From: Candidatus Omnitrophota bacterium
Lineage (GTDB): Bacteria > Omnitrophota > Gorgyraeia > Aquiviventales > Aquiviventaceae
Reading direction: 5' to 3'
Assembly (NCBI GenBank): GCA_016193195.1
Contig: JACPSQ010000037.1
Location: 1-7,790 of the forward strand
Length of the DNA stretch: 7,790 nucleotides
Shown here: one piece after another, positions 1 to 6,243 of the stretch
How positions within the stretch are numbered: the stretch's first letter is position 1
Layout: every line of letters begins with the position of its first letter
Made by a program: the position numbers and the translations under genes
The notes under the pieces: model-generated
What the model was told of the DNA's origin: nothing
The model's database searches: none
The model's input: the letters and a program-made list of their open reading frames with translations, nothing else

Positions 1-900
1 CGGACTTCGGACTGAGTTGGGTTGCGTCTTCCACCGACGGTGCATCCAGACCCACTGGTCAGGATAGCGTCGGATGTAGGACTCGATGACATCGCTCCAG
101 GCCTGGGTGAGGAGGGCCGCGGCGCGCGCGCGATCCGCCGCTTGAGGCGCGCGCACGGGCGGCTCAACGACGAGACGGAACCGCGCGCCTTCCCGAATCA
201 TGAAGCACGGGATGATGGGGGCGCCCGTCATCAGCGACAGCGCCGCCGGTCCGACCGGGGTGTAGGCCCGGCGCCCGAAGAACTCCACAAAGACCCCCTC
301 GAGGCTGTCCACATCTTGATCCGGCAGCACCCCGACGATCTGGTTGGCGCGCAACAGCTTGGCGACCTCCTTCAGGGAGCCGCGCGCCAGCGTCGGAATC
401 CCCTTCGCGCCTCGGAGGGAAATGAGAAAGGACTCGTACTCCGCATACCGCAAGCGACGCGCGAGCACCGCCCCATCAAACCCGATCGACTTGAGGAAGA
501 GTGGAATCACTTCCCAATTTCCAAAATGCGCCGTGACGACAATCGCCCCGTTCCCTTCAGCGAGCGCCTGGCGAAGGTGCTCCAACCCTTCGCACGTCGT
601 CATCCGCTCAAGATCGCCGGTGGAGAGCCGAGGCAGCAGCAACCACTCCACCGCATTTTGGCCCAAGTTGAGAAAGACCCCTCGCGCAATCCGCGCGCGC
701 TCAGAGGGACTCAGGCGATCCCCGAAGGCATAGGCCAGATGCCCCATCGCCAATCGCCGCTGATGGACGAGCAACCCGTACGCCACAAGGCCAAGCGCAC
801 GACCGAGGAGACGGGTCGCTGCGAGCGGCAGCACCTGAACCAGGGCTTGCAACCCCTGGAAGCCCAGATACATGAGGCGACGGCGGATGGGATGCTTCAT
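1..900 (-). CDS. LpxL/HtrB-family lipid A (lysophospholipid-type) acyltransferase, 3' end cut by window edge
   Basis: The frame from ATG at 900 is open to base 1 and gives 300 residues, close to the full length of the family (about 290-310), so only a few C-terminal residues should be missing. It belongs to the LpxL/LpxM (HtrB/MsbB) acyltransferase family, which adds a secondary acyl chain to lipid A precursors at the inner face of the cytoplasmic membrane. Visible signatures are the catalytic HX4E motif HFGNWE (H125, E130), the block VGVLPDQD (189-196), GAPIIPCF (226-233) and the C-terminal YPDQWVWMHRRWK (279-291). The N-terminus is basic (MKHPIRRR) and followed by a hydrophobic membrane-anchoring stretch. 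An AGGGG lies at 910-914, about 9 bases upstream of the ATG. The gene is 342 bases downstream of the pilus genes and is probably transcribed on its own. The acyl chain, the acceptor and the exact paralogue (LpxL, LpxM or LpxP) cannot be read from the sequence. Confidence 0.93.
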   Translation of the reverse strand, partial: MKHPIRRRLMYLGFQGLQALVQVLPLAATRLLGRALGLVAYGLLVHQRRLAMGHLAYAFGDRLSPSERARIARGVFLNLGQNAVEWLLLPRLSTGDLERMTTCEGLEHLRQALAEGNGAIVVTAHFGNWEVIPLFLKSIGFDGAVLARRLRYAEYESFLISLRGAKGIPTLARGSLKEVAKLLRANQIVGVLPDQDVDSLEGVFVEFFGRRAYTPVGPAALSLMTGAPIIPCFMIREGARFRLVVEPPVRAPQAADRARAAALLTQAWSDVIESYIRRYPDQWVWMHRRWKTQPNSVRSP

Positions 901-908
901 CGGACACA

Positions 909-944
909 ACCCCTAATACTACGCCTTTATCGAGGGAGCGTCAA
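909..944 (-). promoter_or_regulatory. candidate sigma-70-type promoter for the acyltransferase gene
   Basis: On the minus strand TTGACG (939-944) and TAGTAT (916-921) are separated by exactly 17 bases. They match the -35 consensus at 5 of 6 positions and the -10 at 4 of 6. A start site about 7 bases downstream would leave a leader of only about 9 bases before the ATG at 900, and the AGGGG Shine-Dalgarno-like sequence (910-914) would then lie at or before the start site. This conflict lowers confidence. It nevertheless fits a transcription unit separate from the pilus genes. Confidence 0.35.
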
Positions 945-951
945 GGAAACC

Positions 952-1079
952 TGGCAATTGGTACTGTCCCAATTTGCTGATTACGCAGATTTGAAACCCA
1001 GATTACACAGATCGTGATCTGCGAAATCTGCCTTATGAATCTGTGAAATCACCCAAATTAAGACACGACTTGGCAATTG
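952..1079. repeat. imperfect inverted repeat of 12-base words, flanked by 9-base direct repeats
   Basis: The core (971-1059) is an imperfect inverted repeat whose outer ends are AATTTG (971-976) and CAAATT (1054-1059). Inside are four copies of a GATTxCxCAGAT word. Two are forward, GATTACGCAGAT (979-990) and GATTACACAGAT (1001-1012). Two are reversed, ATCTGCGAAATC (1017-1028) and ATCTGTGAAATC (1039-1050). Copies on the same strand are 22 bases apart. The 9-base sequence TGGCAATTG occurs at 952-960 and again at 1071-1079 in direct orientation. These could be a target-site duplication or part of the element. There is no open frame of its own and no T-tract, so it is not a canonical terminator. 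Confidence 0.8.
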
Positions 1080-1090
1080 TTAGCTGAAAC

Positions 1091-1212
1091 GATGCTGGAT
1101 GCTCCGTGATGCTGAATACTCGGTGATGGATGATGGGTGATTGGTGATGAATGGAGAACAAAAGGCCTGGCATCCATAATCCATCATCCAGCATCTATCA
1201 TCCAGCATCAGC
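1091..1212. repeat. inverted arrays of degenerate heptamer repeats
   Basis: The left arm holds GATGCTG then GATGCTC (1091-1104), followed by four consecutive heptads of TGATGGA type (1124-1151). The right arm (1171-1212) is six consecutive heptads of the reverse-complementary type CATCCAG or CATCCAT. The arms can pair: GATGCTGGATG (1091-1101) is the exact reverse complement of CATCCAGCATC at both 1185-1195 and 1199-1209, and TGGATGATGG (1127-1136) of 1181-1190. This fills most of the 901-1242 gap and lies between the end of the pilus genes and the acyltransferase. It resembles in style the heptameric short tandem repeats (STRR) known in cyanobacteria; that is a resemblance only. Confidence 0.8.
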
Positions 1213-1242
1213 TCATGGCTTACGTCGTGAGCGAGGCGCGGG

Positions 1243-1575
1243 TTAGTCGACGGGGATGCTGCCGCCAGGACTGATCGTTTCTCGGCGCTCGCCGCGCTGC
1301 ATCACGATGTGTCCCTCCAGGATCTGGACCACCCGCCACCCGGCGACCGTGTCGCCGACCGCCACGGTCTCTTCACCGACGATCGCTAAGGGGCGCGTGG
1401 CGTCCCACAGGATGCCCATCAGCATCGCCCCCGCCGGCTTGACGACCCTGTTGACGGCCTCGACCCGAGGACCGAAAGTAAAGGGGTCGCGCAGCTCCTC
1501 TTCGGCCCTGCCATCCGGAGCGAGCAGGCTTGTGAAAATGACACACAGCGGCAGGATGAGGCTGGCGTTGGTCAT
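1243..1575 (-). CDS. PilP/GspC/MshK-like periplasmic protein, possible internal start in the PilO-like frame
   Basis: From ATG at 1575 (residue 253 of the longer frame) this would be a 110-residue protein. It begins with a signal-peptide-like stretch: hydrophobic LILPLCVIFTSLLA, then a likely cleavage after DGRA. A DPFTFGP segment follows, then a compact beta-rich domain with PLAIVGEETVAVGDTVAG and GWRVVQILEGHIVM. Small periplasmic proteins with a DPF-type start and a VGD/V-type core are typical of PilP, GspC and MshK, which contact the secretin. The signal peptide argues for a separate product. In a straight fusion this second hydrophobic segment would turn the domain back to the cytoplasm or be cleaved. 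No clear Shine-Dalgarno precedes the ATG, so coupling or true fusion stays open. The next gene is not the secretin that often follows PilP. Confidence 0.55.
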   Translation of the reverse strand: MTNASLILPLCVIFTSLLAPDGRAEEELRDPFTFGPRVEAVNRVVKPAGAMLMGILWDATRPLAIVGEETVAVGDTVAGWRVVQILEGHIVMQRGERRETISPGGSIPVD

Positions 1576-2331
1576 GGTCAAGTTTGGCGGGATGACACGG
1601 CTGGCCCCGAGCAGCGGCTCTGAGTTTCGAGCGGCCACGGTCCCCCGATGCTTCGCTTTGCTTCGCAAAGCGAAGCAAAGCGACGGGGGGAGCGAGAAAC
1701 TCAGCGCAGCGCAGCCCCGCGCGGTGGGCGGGGCATCCGGGGAGCGCACGGTTGAAGACCCAACGACGTAGAGGAATAGCTGAAGGGTGGTGTCCAATGT
1801 AGGACCGGCGGCGTCCTTCACGCGGAGCTCGACCTGCTCGAGACCCACCACGCCGGGGAACGTCTTGCTCGTGATCCGATCCAACGCCGCCAGCACGGCA
1901 TGGTAGCGCCCTTCCGCCTTCACGGTGACCGGCAGCCGCTGACAGGGGAGCCCTCCGATCAGGAGCGGCTTGTCTGTGTCCTGTACGGGTTCCAGATTTC
2001 CTTGGGTGATGTCCGCCACCCGCAACGCACCCGCTTTCAAGACGTCGACCAGCGCATTCAGCAGTTGAGGCAACTGGGTGTCTTCGGGAAACCTCGCCGT
2101 GAGCGAGGTGAGGAGCTGCTGATGCTGAGCCAGCCAAGCCGCCTCTCCGCCGGCGGGCTTGACCAGGGCGTTCACCGCGGCGATCTCTTGTTGCAGGAGC
2201 GCGATCCGGTCGCGATCCCGCACGTAGGCGCGAACGGCCGGCTGGTAGCCCCACCACCAGCTCGCTCCGACGACCAAACCCGCCACCACAAGGGCAGCGG
2301 TCTGCAAGACGAGCGGATCAATCTTTCTCAT
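1243..2331 (-). CDS. PilO/MshJ-like pilus alignment protein, read through in frame into a PilP/MshK-like domain
   Basis: The open frame of 362 residues has two parts. Residues 1-190 look like PilO/MshJ: a short N-terminal cytoplasmic stretch, one membrane helix (about 9-28), a coiled-coil-like region (about 36-80) and a periplasmic ferredoxin-like domain ending near TLQLFLYVV (182-190). PilO links PilN and PilP in the periplasm in the type IV pilus alignment complex. Residues 191-252 have no recognisable homology; residues 209-239 are encoded by a 91-base palindromic repeat. From M253 the frame becomes a PilP/GspC/MshK-like protein with its own signal peptide (listed separately). No stop separates the two. 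The start at 2331 has a weak AGAAG about 8 bases upstream. The gene lies 54 bases after the PilM-PilN gene. One real fusion protein, or PilO with a read-through tail plus internal initiation, are both possible. Confidence 0.85.
   Translation of the reverse strand: MRKIDPLVLQTAALVVAGLVVGASWWWGYQPAVRAYVRDRDRIALLQQEIAAVNALVKPAGGEAAWLAQHQQLLTSLTARFPEDTQLPQLLNALVDVLKAGALRVADITQGNLEPVQDTDKPLLIGGLPCQRLPVTVKAEGRYHAVLAALDRITSKTFPGVVGLEQVELRVKDAAGPTLDTTLQLFLYVVGSSTVRSPDAPPTARGCAALSFSLPPSLCFALRSKAKHRGTVAARNSEPLLGASRVIPPNLTMTNASLILPLCVIFTSLLAPDGRAEEELRDPFTFGPRVEAVNRVVKPAGAMLMGILWDATRPLAIVGEETVAVGDTVAGWRVVQILEGHIVMQRGERRETISPGGSIPVD
1617..1707. repeat. 91-base palindromic element inside the PilO-like open frame
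   Basis: The arms pair at three levels. The outer pair is GCTCTGAGTTTC (1617-1628) with GAAACTCAGCGC (1696-1707), with one mismatch. The middle pair is CCCCCG (1642-1647) with CGGGGG (1684-1689). The core is a perfect 12-base stem, CGCTTTGCTTCG (1654-1665) with CGAAGCAAAGCG (1671-1682), around a 5-base CAAAG loop. The unpaired left-arm segment 1629-1641 makes the hairpin asymmetric. It is open in the reading frame of the PilO-like gene and encodes residues 209-239, with no match to pilus proteins. It looks like a dispersed palindromic repeat that landed at the junction of two genes. Confidence 0.8.
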
Positions 2332-2340
2332 TAGAACTTC

Positions 2341-2375
2341 TCATCCGTCATCCGATCACGGTTCACGGCTCACGG
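2341..2375. repeat. five tandem degenerate heptamers before the PilO-like gene
   Basis: Two identical heptads TCATCCG (2341-2347 and 2348-2354) are followed directly by three heptads ending in CACGG (2355-2375). The phase is a strict 7 bases, and the last three also read as ACGGTTC/ACGGCTC units. The array fills most of the 54-base gap between the PilM-PilN stop and the PilO-like start. It ends 9 bases from the ATG, so it sits next to the weak ribosome binding site. Confidence 0.75.
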
Positions 2376-2385
2376 TTCTTTACAG

Positions 2386-4029
2386 TCAGGGCAGTCGGCA
2401 TGTCAGCTCAAACGCCACGAGGTCACCGTCGGCACCGGAGCGCCGCGTGGACCTCAACTGCACGTCGTCGCAGACCCGGACCCGCTCCAGCCAGAGCGCC
2501 AGCGCTGAGACGGAGGCTTCCGGGGTCTGCTCGCGCTCTTCCGCTTCGCCCGAGAGGCTGACCTGCTGCGAGGCGCCGACGGCACAATGCGTCAGACGAA
2601 CCGCAGGGGAAAAACCGCGGGCCAGCCGACGGAACCACTCCGTCGGCACCCCACGTTTCATCACGAGCCGATCGACGAGCTGCGTCTGCGACTCCGTCTC
2701 CTTCTGCAGGGCCACGACCGGCTGCAGGCTCTTCCATTGCGTCTCAAGCGTCTGGAGCCGGCCCGCAACGGCCCGGCGCCGCACCTGCCACCAGCCGATC
2801 CCCAGCCAGATGACGAGGGCCATGACAGCCAGGCCTTGCCACATCAGCATCGCCTGCCGAAGGAAGCGCCCGCGCCTCCGTGAAGACGGCGGTTGAAGAT
2901 CCAGCTTGGGGGGCCGCTCAAACAACGCCAAGCCGCACGTCACAGCGGCCGCGGATCCCTCCCGTCCAATGAGCTCTTCGCAGTTCAACCGGACGACGGG
3001 AACCGCAAGCTGCTTGGAGAGCCACTGGTCGCAGTGCGGGATCCGCGAGCCTTCCCCGCTGATCACCACCCGCTGGGGCACGGCCGCCGTGGCGGCATCG
3101 GCCCCAAAGGTCATCGTCCGCCGGACGTCGCTCGCGATTTGCTCGAGCACCGGCTGGATCATGGCGAGGTACGTCACCGTGGGCAGCCGCATCGGACCGA
3201 CGGTCGATTGGCTACGGATGGCCGTGCCTGCTCCTGTCGGTCCGGCATCCGGCGCGGCCGGGGGAGGGACTGCAGCCGCAGGCTCTGGGATGCCCTCTTC
3301 CCGCACAAGCGCCTTGGCCTGGTCCCGCGAGAGGGACAGCGTCACGTGGCCGACGGAGAATTGGCCGACCAAGGTGTCGATGAGGTGATCCGCTCCCAGC
3401 ATGATGTCCCGCGCATAGACCGCCTCGCCGGCATCCATGAGGACCATCACCGTCCGCTGCGCGCCGATCTCCACCAAGACGACCGGTTCCTTGTCAACGG
3501 CGCGCAACGCCTTCGCGGTCTGAGCAAGCGCCAGGGCCGATGGCACAACCGCCGTTGGCACCCACCCGGTCTGCCACAGCGCTTCAAGATCCCGCTGGAG
3601 GGGAGCGCGCTCACACGCGGCGACCGACACGAGGCACTCGAGCTCCTCGCCGACGCGTTGCTGGCGCCTGACGAAAAACTGGAACTGGGCGCGGGGGACC
3701 TCAAACGGCAGGAGCTTCGGCAGCTCACCCTGCACGGCGCGAGGGATGTGCTTGGCGTCCGGCACCGTCACGGTGAGCCAGCGGAGGTAGCTGTTCGGCG
3801 CGGCAAGGAGGAGTTGGGTGCGAAGGCGGTGGCGGCGCAGCGGACGGAGGAGCCGGGCCAGATCCTGACGCAGCGCCTCGGGGCTCTGGTCCTTGCTGCG
3901 GACGCGCGCCCGGAAACGCCACTCGACCGTTCCCCCGGGCCGCCTCGTCATCCAGGCGAGCATCAGGGAGTCTGCGTCCAGCTCGAGACCGGCTCGGAGC
4001 GGCCTCTGAACGATCCCCAGCCACCCCAT
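2386..4029 (-). CDS. PilM-PilN fusion (GspL/MshI-like) pilus assembly protein
   Basis: This is a 547-residue protein from ATG at 4029. Residues 1-375 form a PilM/GspL-type actin-like cytoplasmic domain. It has an N-terminal AGLELDADSLMLAW strand-turn, a second phosphate-binding-like segment VVLVEIGAQRTVMVLM (183-198) and an adenosine-side segment VVISGEGSRIPHC (321-333). An Ala/Pro-rich insert sits at about 248-272. A single membrane helix follows basic residues (about 393-415). Then come a short coiled-coil-like region and a periplasmic PilN-like ferredoxin fold (about 460-547). This is the layout of GspL, and equals PilM joined to PilN. The partner should be the PilO-like protein encoded next. 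A TTG at 4038 would add three residues and the frame is closed by a TAA just above, so the start is 4029 or 4038. Neither has a good Shine-Dalgarno. Confidence 0.88.
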   Translation of the reverse strand: MGWLGIVQRPLRAGLELDADSLMLAWMTRRPGGTVEWRFRARVRSKDQSPEALRQDLARLLRPLRRHRLRTQLLLAAPNSYLRWLTVTVPDAKHIPRAVQGELPKLLPFEVPRAQFQFFVRRQQRVGEELECLVSVAACERAPLQRDLEALWQTGWVPTAVVPSALALAQTAKALRAVDKEPVVLVEIGAQRTVMVLMDAGEAVYARDIMLGADHLIDTLVGQFSVGHVTLSLSRDQAKALVREEGIPEPAAAVPPPAAPDAGPTGAGTAIRSQSTVGPMRLPTVTYLAMIQPVLEQIASDVRRTMTFGADAATAAVPQRVVISGEGSRIPHCDQWLSKQLAVPVVRLNCEELIGREGSAAAVTCGLALFERPPKLDLQPPSSRRRGRFLRQAMLMWQGLAVMALVIWLGIGWWQVRRRAVAGRLQTLETQWKSLQPVVALQKETESQTQLVDRLVMKRGVPTEWFRRLARGFSPAVRLTHCAVGASQQVSLSGEAEEREQTPEASVSALALWLERVRVCDDVQLRSTRRSGADGDLVAFELTCRLP

Positions 4030-4140
4030 CAGAAACAAAATCGCGAGCGAACGTTATCTGAGACGATGTTCAGCCGGCGCACTCTCTTCTGAGGATTCAG
4101 GCGGTTACGCACTCGGCTTCACGAGCGGCGGCATCCCCGA

Positions 4141-4848
4141 TCACGGGACGCGGATGGTCACGGATGAGCTCTTCTCCGCGCGCGCGTCCCCTTCATTAAA
4201 GACCCCGTTGCCTGTCTGCGCGACAAACGTGATGTCGACTCGCCGAACGGTCCCGCCCGGCGGCGATCCGTCAGGCACCACGCCGCCACTCTGATTATAG
4301 TACCGAAACAGCCGCCCTGTCGGAATCGTCACCGACACGCCGCCTCCCGATGCGTAATAGGGGAGGTCCTCTTCCGCGCTGCGGGGAGTCGTGCGGCAAG
4401 GGCTGCTCGGCGGAGCCAGGGCAACGCTTCGTTTCATCACGCCGCCGGCCAATCGAACGGCGACGCACTGACGGGCCGATGTGCGAAACCCAATCTGGTC
4501 AGGCAGCGCAAGCCAGATGGCCCCTTCGCCGGCCGCGCTCCCTCGCACGGCATACCGCAGTCCCCCGATCACGTTCTGCGGGCCATAGAAGGCCCCCACC
4601 CCCAGGCCTGATGGCCCTCCCTCAACGATCTGCTGCAGGACGTCCGTCGCGACCTGGTAGGCGGCCACCACCTTGGGGAGATAGAACATCGTACGCAGGA
4701 AGTGCCCGAGCAGCCCCACCGAGCCTCCCGCTAAGATGCCAGTCAGGAGGAGCGTGAGGAGCAGCTCCACGAGGGCCACCCCCCCTCGCGCTCGACGGCT
4801 GGTGCCGTTCCAACTTGATGAGGAGGCTTTGAAATGGCCTCTAGACAT
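4141..4848 (-). CDS. MshO/PilW-like minor prepilin with long leader
   Basis: From ATG at 4848 the protein is 235 residues. A long basic, Ser-rich leader ends in RARGG and is followed by VALVELLLTLLLTGILAGG. This is a class III (type IV prepilin) signal with cleavage after G23 and the conserved Glu at mature position 5 (E28). The rest is a globular domain with Tyr/Gly-rich loops and two cysteines (C128, C151), as in PilW/MshO minor pilins that prime or cap the fibre. An in-frame TTG at 4872 would add eight residues and overlap the upstream gene by 11 bases. I prefer the ATG, 13 bases past that stop, with GAGGG about 10 bases upstream. Assignment to MshO or PilW rests on size, N-terminus and context. 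Confidence 0.82.
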   Translation of the reverse strand: MSRGHFKASSSSWNGTSRRARGGVALVELLLTLLLTGILAGGSVGLLGHFLRTMFYLPKVVAAYQVATDVLQQIVEGGPSGLGVGAFYGPQNVIGGLRYAVRGSAAGEGAIWLALPDQIGFRTSARQCVAVRLAGGVMKRSVALAPPSSPCRTTPRSAEEDLPYYASGGGVSVTIPTGRLFRYYNQSGGVVPDGSPPGGTVRRVDITFVAQTGNGVFNEGDARAEKSSSVTIRVP

Positions 4849-4861
4849 GCGTTCATCGCCC

Positions 4862-5347
4862 TCACGTGCCAAACCTCACGCCTGGCCTCAGATAGGTCAC
4901 GACCGTGGCCAGCGGCTCAAGCGCCGTGATGTTCCCTGAGGTCTCTTGCCGCCGGATGGCCTTCACCTTGACGCTGATGCGACGCAATCCACCGGTCGAG
5001 TCGTCGGTGGCTCTCTGCCCCTCATTGATCCGGTAGACGACGAAGGGGAGCCCAACGTATGGATTGAGCCCCTTCACCTTCTTTGGGCACTCGGGGCGAT
5101 CCGGATCAGAAGGGGGGAGTTCTGAGCTCGGCACGCTGCACCAGCTTGACTTAGTGTCTCGGCGCTCGAAGAGCTCTTGCTCATATCGGGCGAGGTTCGC
5201 CGCGGCGATCGAGTCGTCGGTCTTGAGCGACGCCTGCAGATGGTTCATCACCACGCCCGAGACGGGGATCGCGAGGATCCCCACAAGCGCAATGGTCACC
5301 GTGAGCTCAACCAAGCTGAATCCTGCCAGGACTACTCTTCGATCCAT
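4862..5347 (-). CDS. PilV/MshD-like minor prepilin
   Basis: This 161-residue protein starts MDRRVVLAG with FSLVELTVTIALVGILAIP following. This is a prepilin signal with cleavage after G9, Phe at +1 and Glu at +5 (E14). The mature part is short, with two cysteines (C70, C87) that could form a disulfide, and a beta-rich C-terminus. Size and N-terminus fit PilV/MshD/GspI-like minor pilins. The ATG at 5347 lies 16 bases inside the end of the upstream gene and has no clear Shine-Dalgarno, so translational coupling is likely. Confidence 0.85.
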   Translation of the reverse strand: MDRRVVLAGFSLVELTVTIALVGILAIPVSGVVMNHLQASLKTDDSIAAANLARYEQELFERRDTKSSWCSVPSSELPPSDPDRPECPKKVKGLNPYVGLPFVVYRINEGQRATDDSTGGLRRISVKVKAIRRQETSGNITALEPLATVVTYLRPGVRFGT

Positions 5348-6228
5348 GAGATCAGCGTGTTGGGGAAGGCGATGAAGGTGCTTGACGTGGCCCGATATTC
5401 AGCGCGCACGCTGCGTCTGGCGGTGAACGGAGGCTCGCGCACCTCACCGATGCTGCGGACCGTGAAGAGTCCCACGCGTGGGCCGCCGCTCACGAACTGC
5501 GCCGTCCGCTGGCAGTTCTCCAAGAGCGGATCCGCTTCCGACGCCGGCGGGGCCCCGACACATCCGCTCGGCGCAGTCGCGTCGCCCATGATAAACCTGA
5601 TCGTGACGGTCATGGGCAGGCGGAGCGCGATGTCCCCCCGATTAAAGAACATCTGAGTCGAGCCGATCAAGTTGTTAGTCGAGAGCGCGCAGTCTGGAAT
5701 ATCGATCTCTTCGCCGGAGCGCGCCTTTCCCGTCCACGTGCAGGAGGGGAGCAGAGGCCCAAAGCTCACCTGGGTCACCCATTCGGATTTCTCCTGGGAG
5801 ATGGACGTTTGCGTCCACGCAACGACCAACTTGGTCATGGTCACGCCCGGGCTCGCAGGGCCCACGTTGCGCAGCCGCCAGTTGATCAGTCGGGCTTGCG
5901 TCGGTGAATCGTACCTGAGGCTGGCTGGCGACATATCCACGAGCAAGAAGTCGCGCTGCGGCGAGGTCAGCGGTCGGATGAAGACCTCGGAGGGCGCAAC
6001 GACAGGCACCTCACCCAAGGTATACGCGTTGCCACCGCGGGCCGCTTGATAGCTCGCGATGGCATCCATGACGCCCGCATAGGCGAGATAGACCGCTTTC
6101 GTCTGGTTGACGTTCAGCAGGCCCCCGCGCATCCCCTCGGCCACGCCGCTGCCAATGCCGGCCAACGTGATGAGGGCGACGGCCAAGAGGACGATCAGCG
6201 CCACAAGCGTCCAGCCGGACCGGTTCAT
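5332..6228 (-). CDS. PilX/GspK-like (MshP-like) minor pilin without Glu5
   Basis: This 298-residue protein begins MNRSG then WTLVALIVLLAVALITLAG. It has a prepilin-type basic leader, Gly at the cleavage position and one hydrophobic helix. Mature +1 is Trp instead of Phe, and position +5 is Ala instead of Glu. Loss of Glu5 is the hallmark of GspK/PilX-type pilins that sit at the tip. The following NQTKAVYLAYAGVMDAIASYQ (41-61) resembles the start of the PilX/GspK family domain. The rest (about 70-298) is a large beta-rich domain with four cysteines (163, 180, 223, 239). The start is supported by AGAGG about 7 bases upstream. The gene is at the head of the minor-pilin block and overlaps the next by 16 bases. 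Choice between PilX, GspK and MshP is inference. Confidence 0.8.
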   Translation of the reverse strand: MNRSGWTLVALIVLLAVALITLAGIGSGVAEGMRGGLLNVNQTKAVYLAYAGVMDAIASYQAARGGNAYTLGEVPVVAPSEVFIRPLTSPQRDFLLVDMSPASLRYDSPTQARLINWRLRNVGPASPGVTMTKLVVAWTQTSISQEKSEWVTQVSFGPLLPSCTWTGKARSGEEIDIPDCALSTNNLIGSTQMFFNRGDIALRLPMTVTIRFIMGDATAPSGCVGAPPASEADPLLENCQRTAQFVSGGPRVGLFTVRSIGEVREPPFTARRSVRAEYRATSSTFIAFPNTLISWIEE

Positions 6229-6243
6229 GACATCCTCTCACAG

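Noticed and set aside
22..1017. 331-residue plus-strand open frame
   Set aside because: It is antisense to the acyltransferase, which shows clear motifs (HFGNWE, VGVLPDQD) on the minus strand, and it runs on through the inverted repeat.
979..1050. Possible small CRISPR array from regularly spaced 12-base words
   Set aside because: The words are too short, occur in both orientations, and are separated by only about 10 bases. There are no cas genes.
1373..2257. 294-residue minus-strand frame overlapping the PilO-like gene
   Set aside because: It is a shifted reading of the same DNA with low-complexity Arg/Gly/Ala sequence, whereas the other frame has PilO and PilP features.
2893..4092. 399-residue open frame on the plus strand
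   Set aside because: It lies antisense over the PilM-PilN gene. Its translation is rich in Arg, His and Gly with no domain, as expected from GC-rich antisense frames.
4030..4140. Gap between the MshO-like and PilM-N genes checked for a small gene or terminator
   Set aside because: No plausible short gene, clear hairpin with T-tract or repeat was found.
4849..4872. TTG start at 4872 for the MshO-like prepilin
   Set aside because: An ATG at 4848 with GAGGG upstream gives a shorter and more normal prepilin leader. The TTG start would give an even longer leader.
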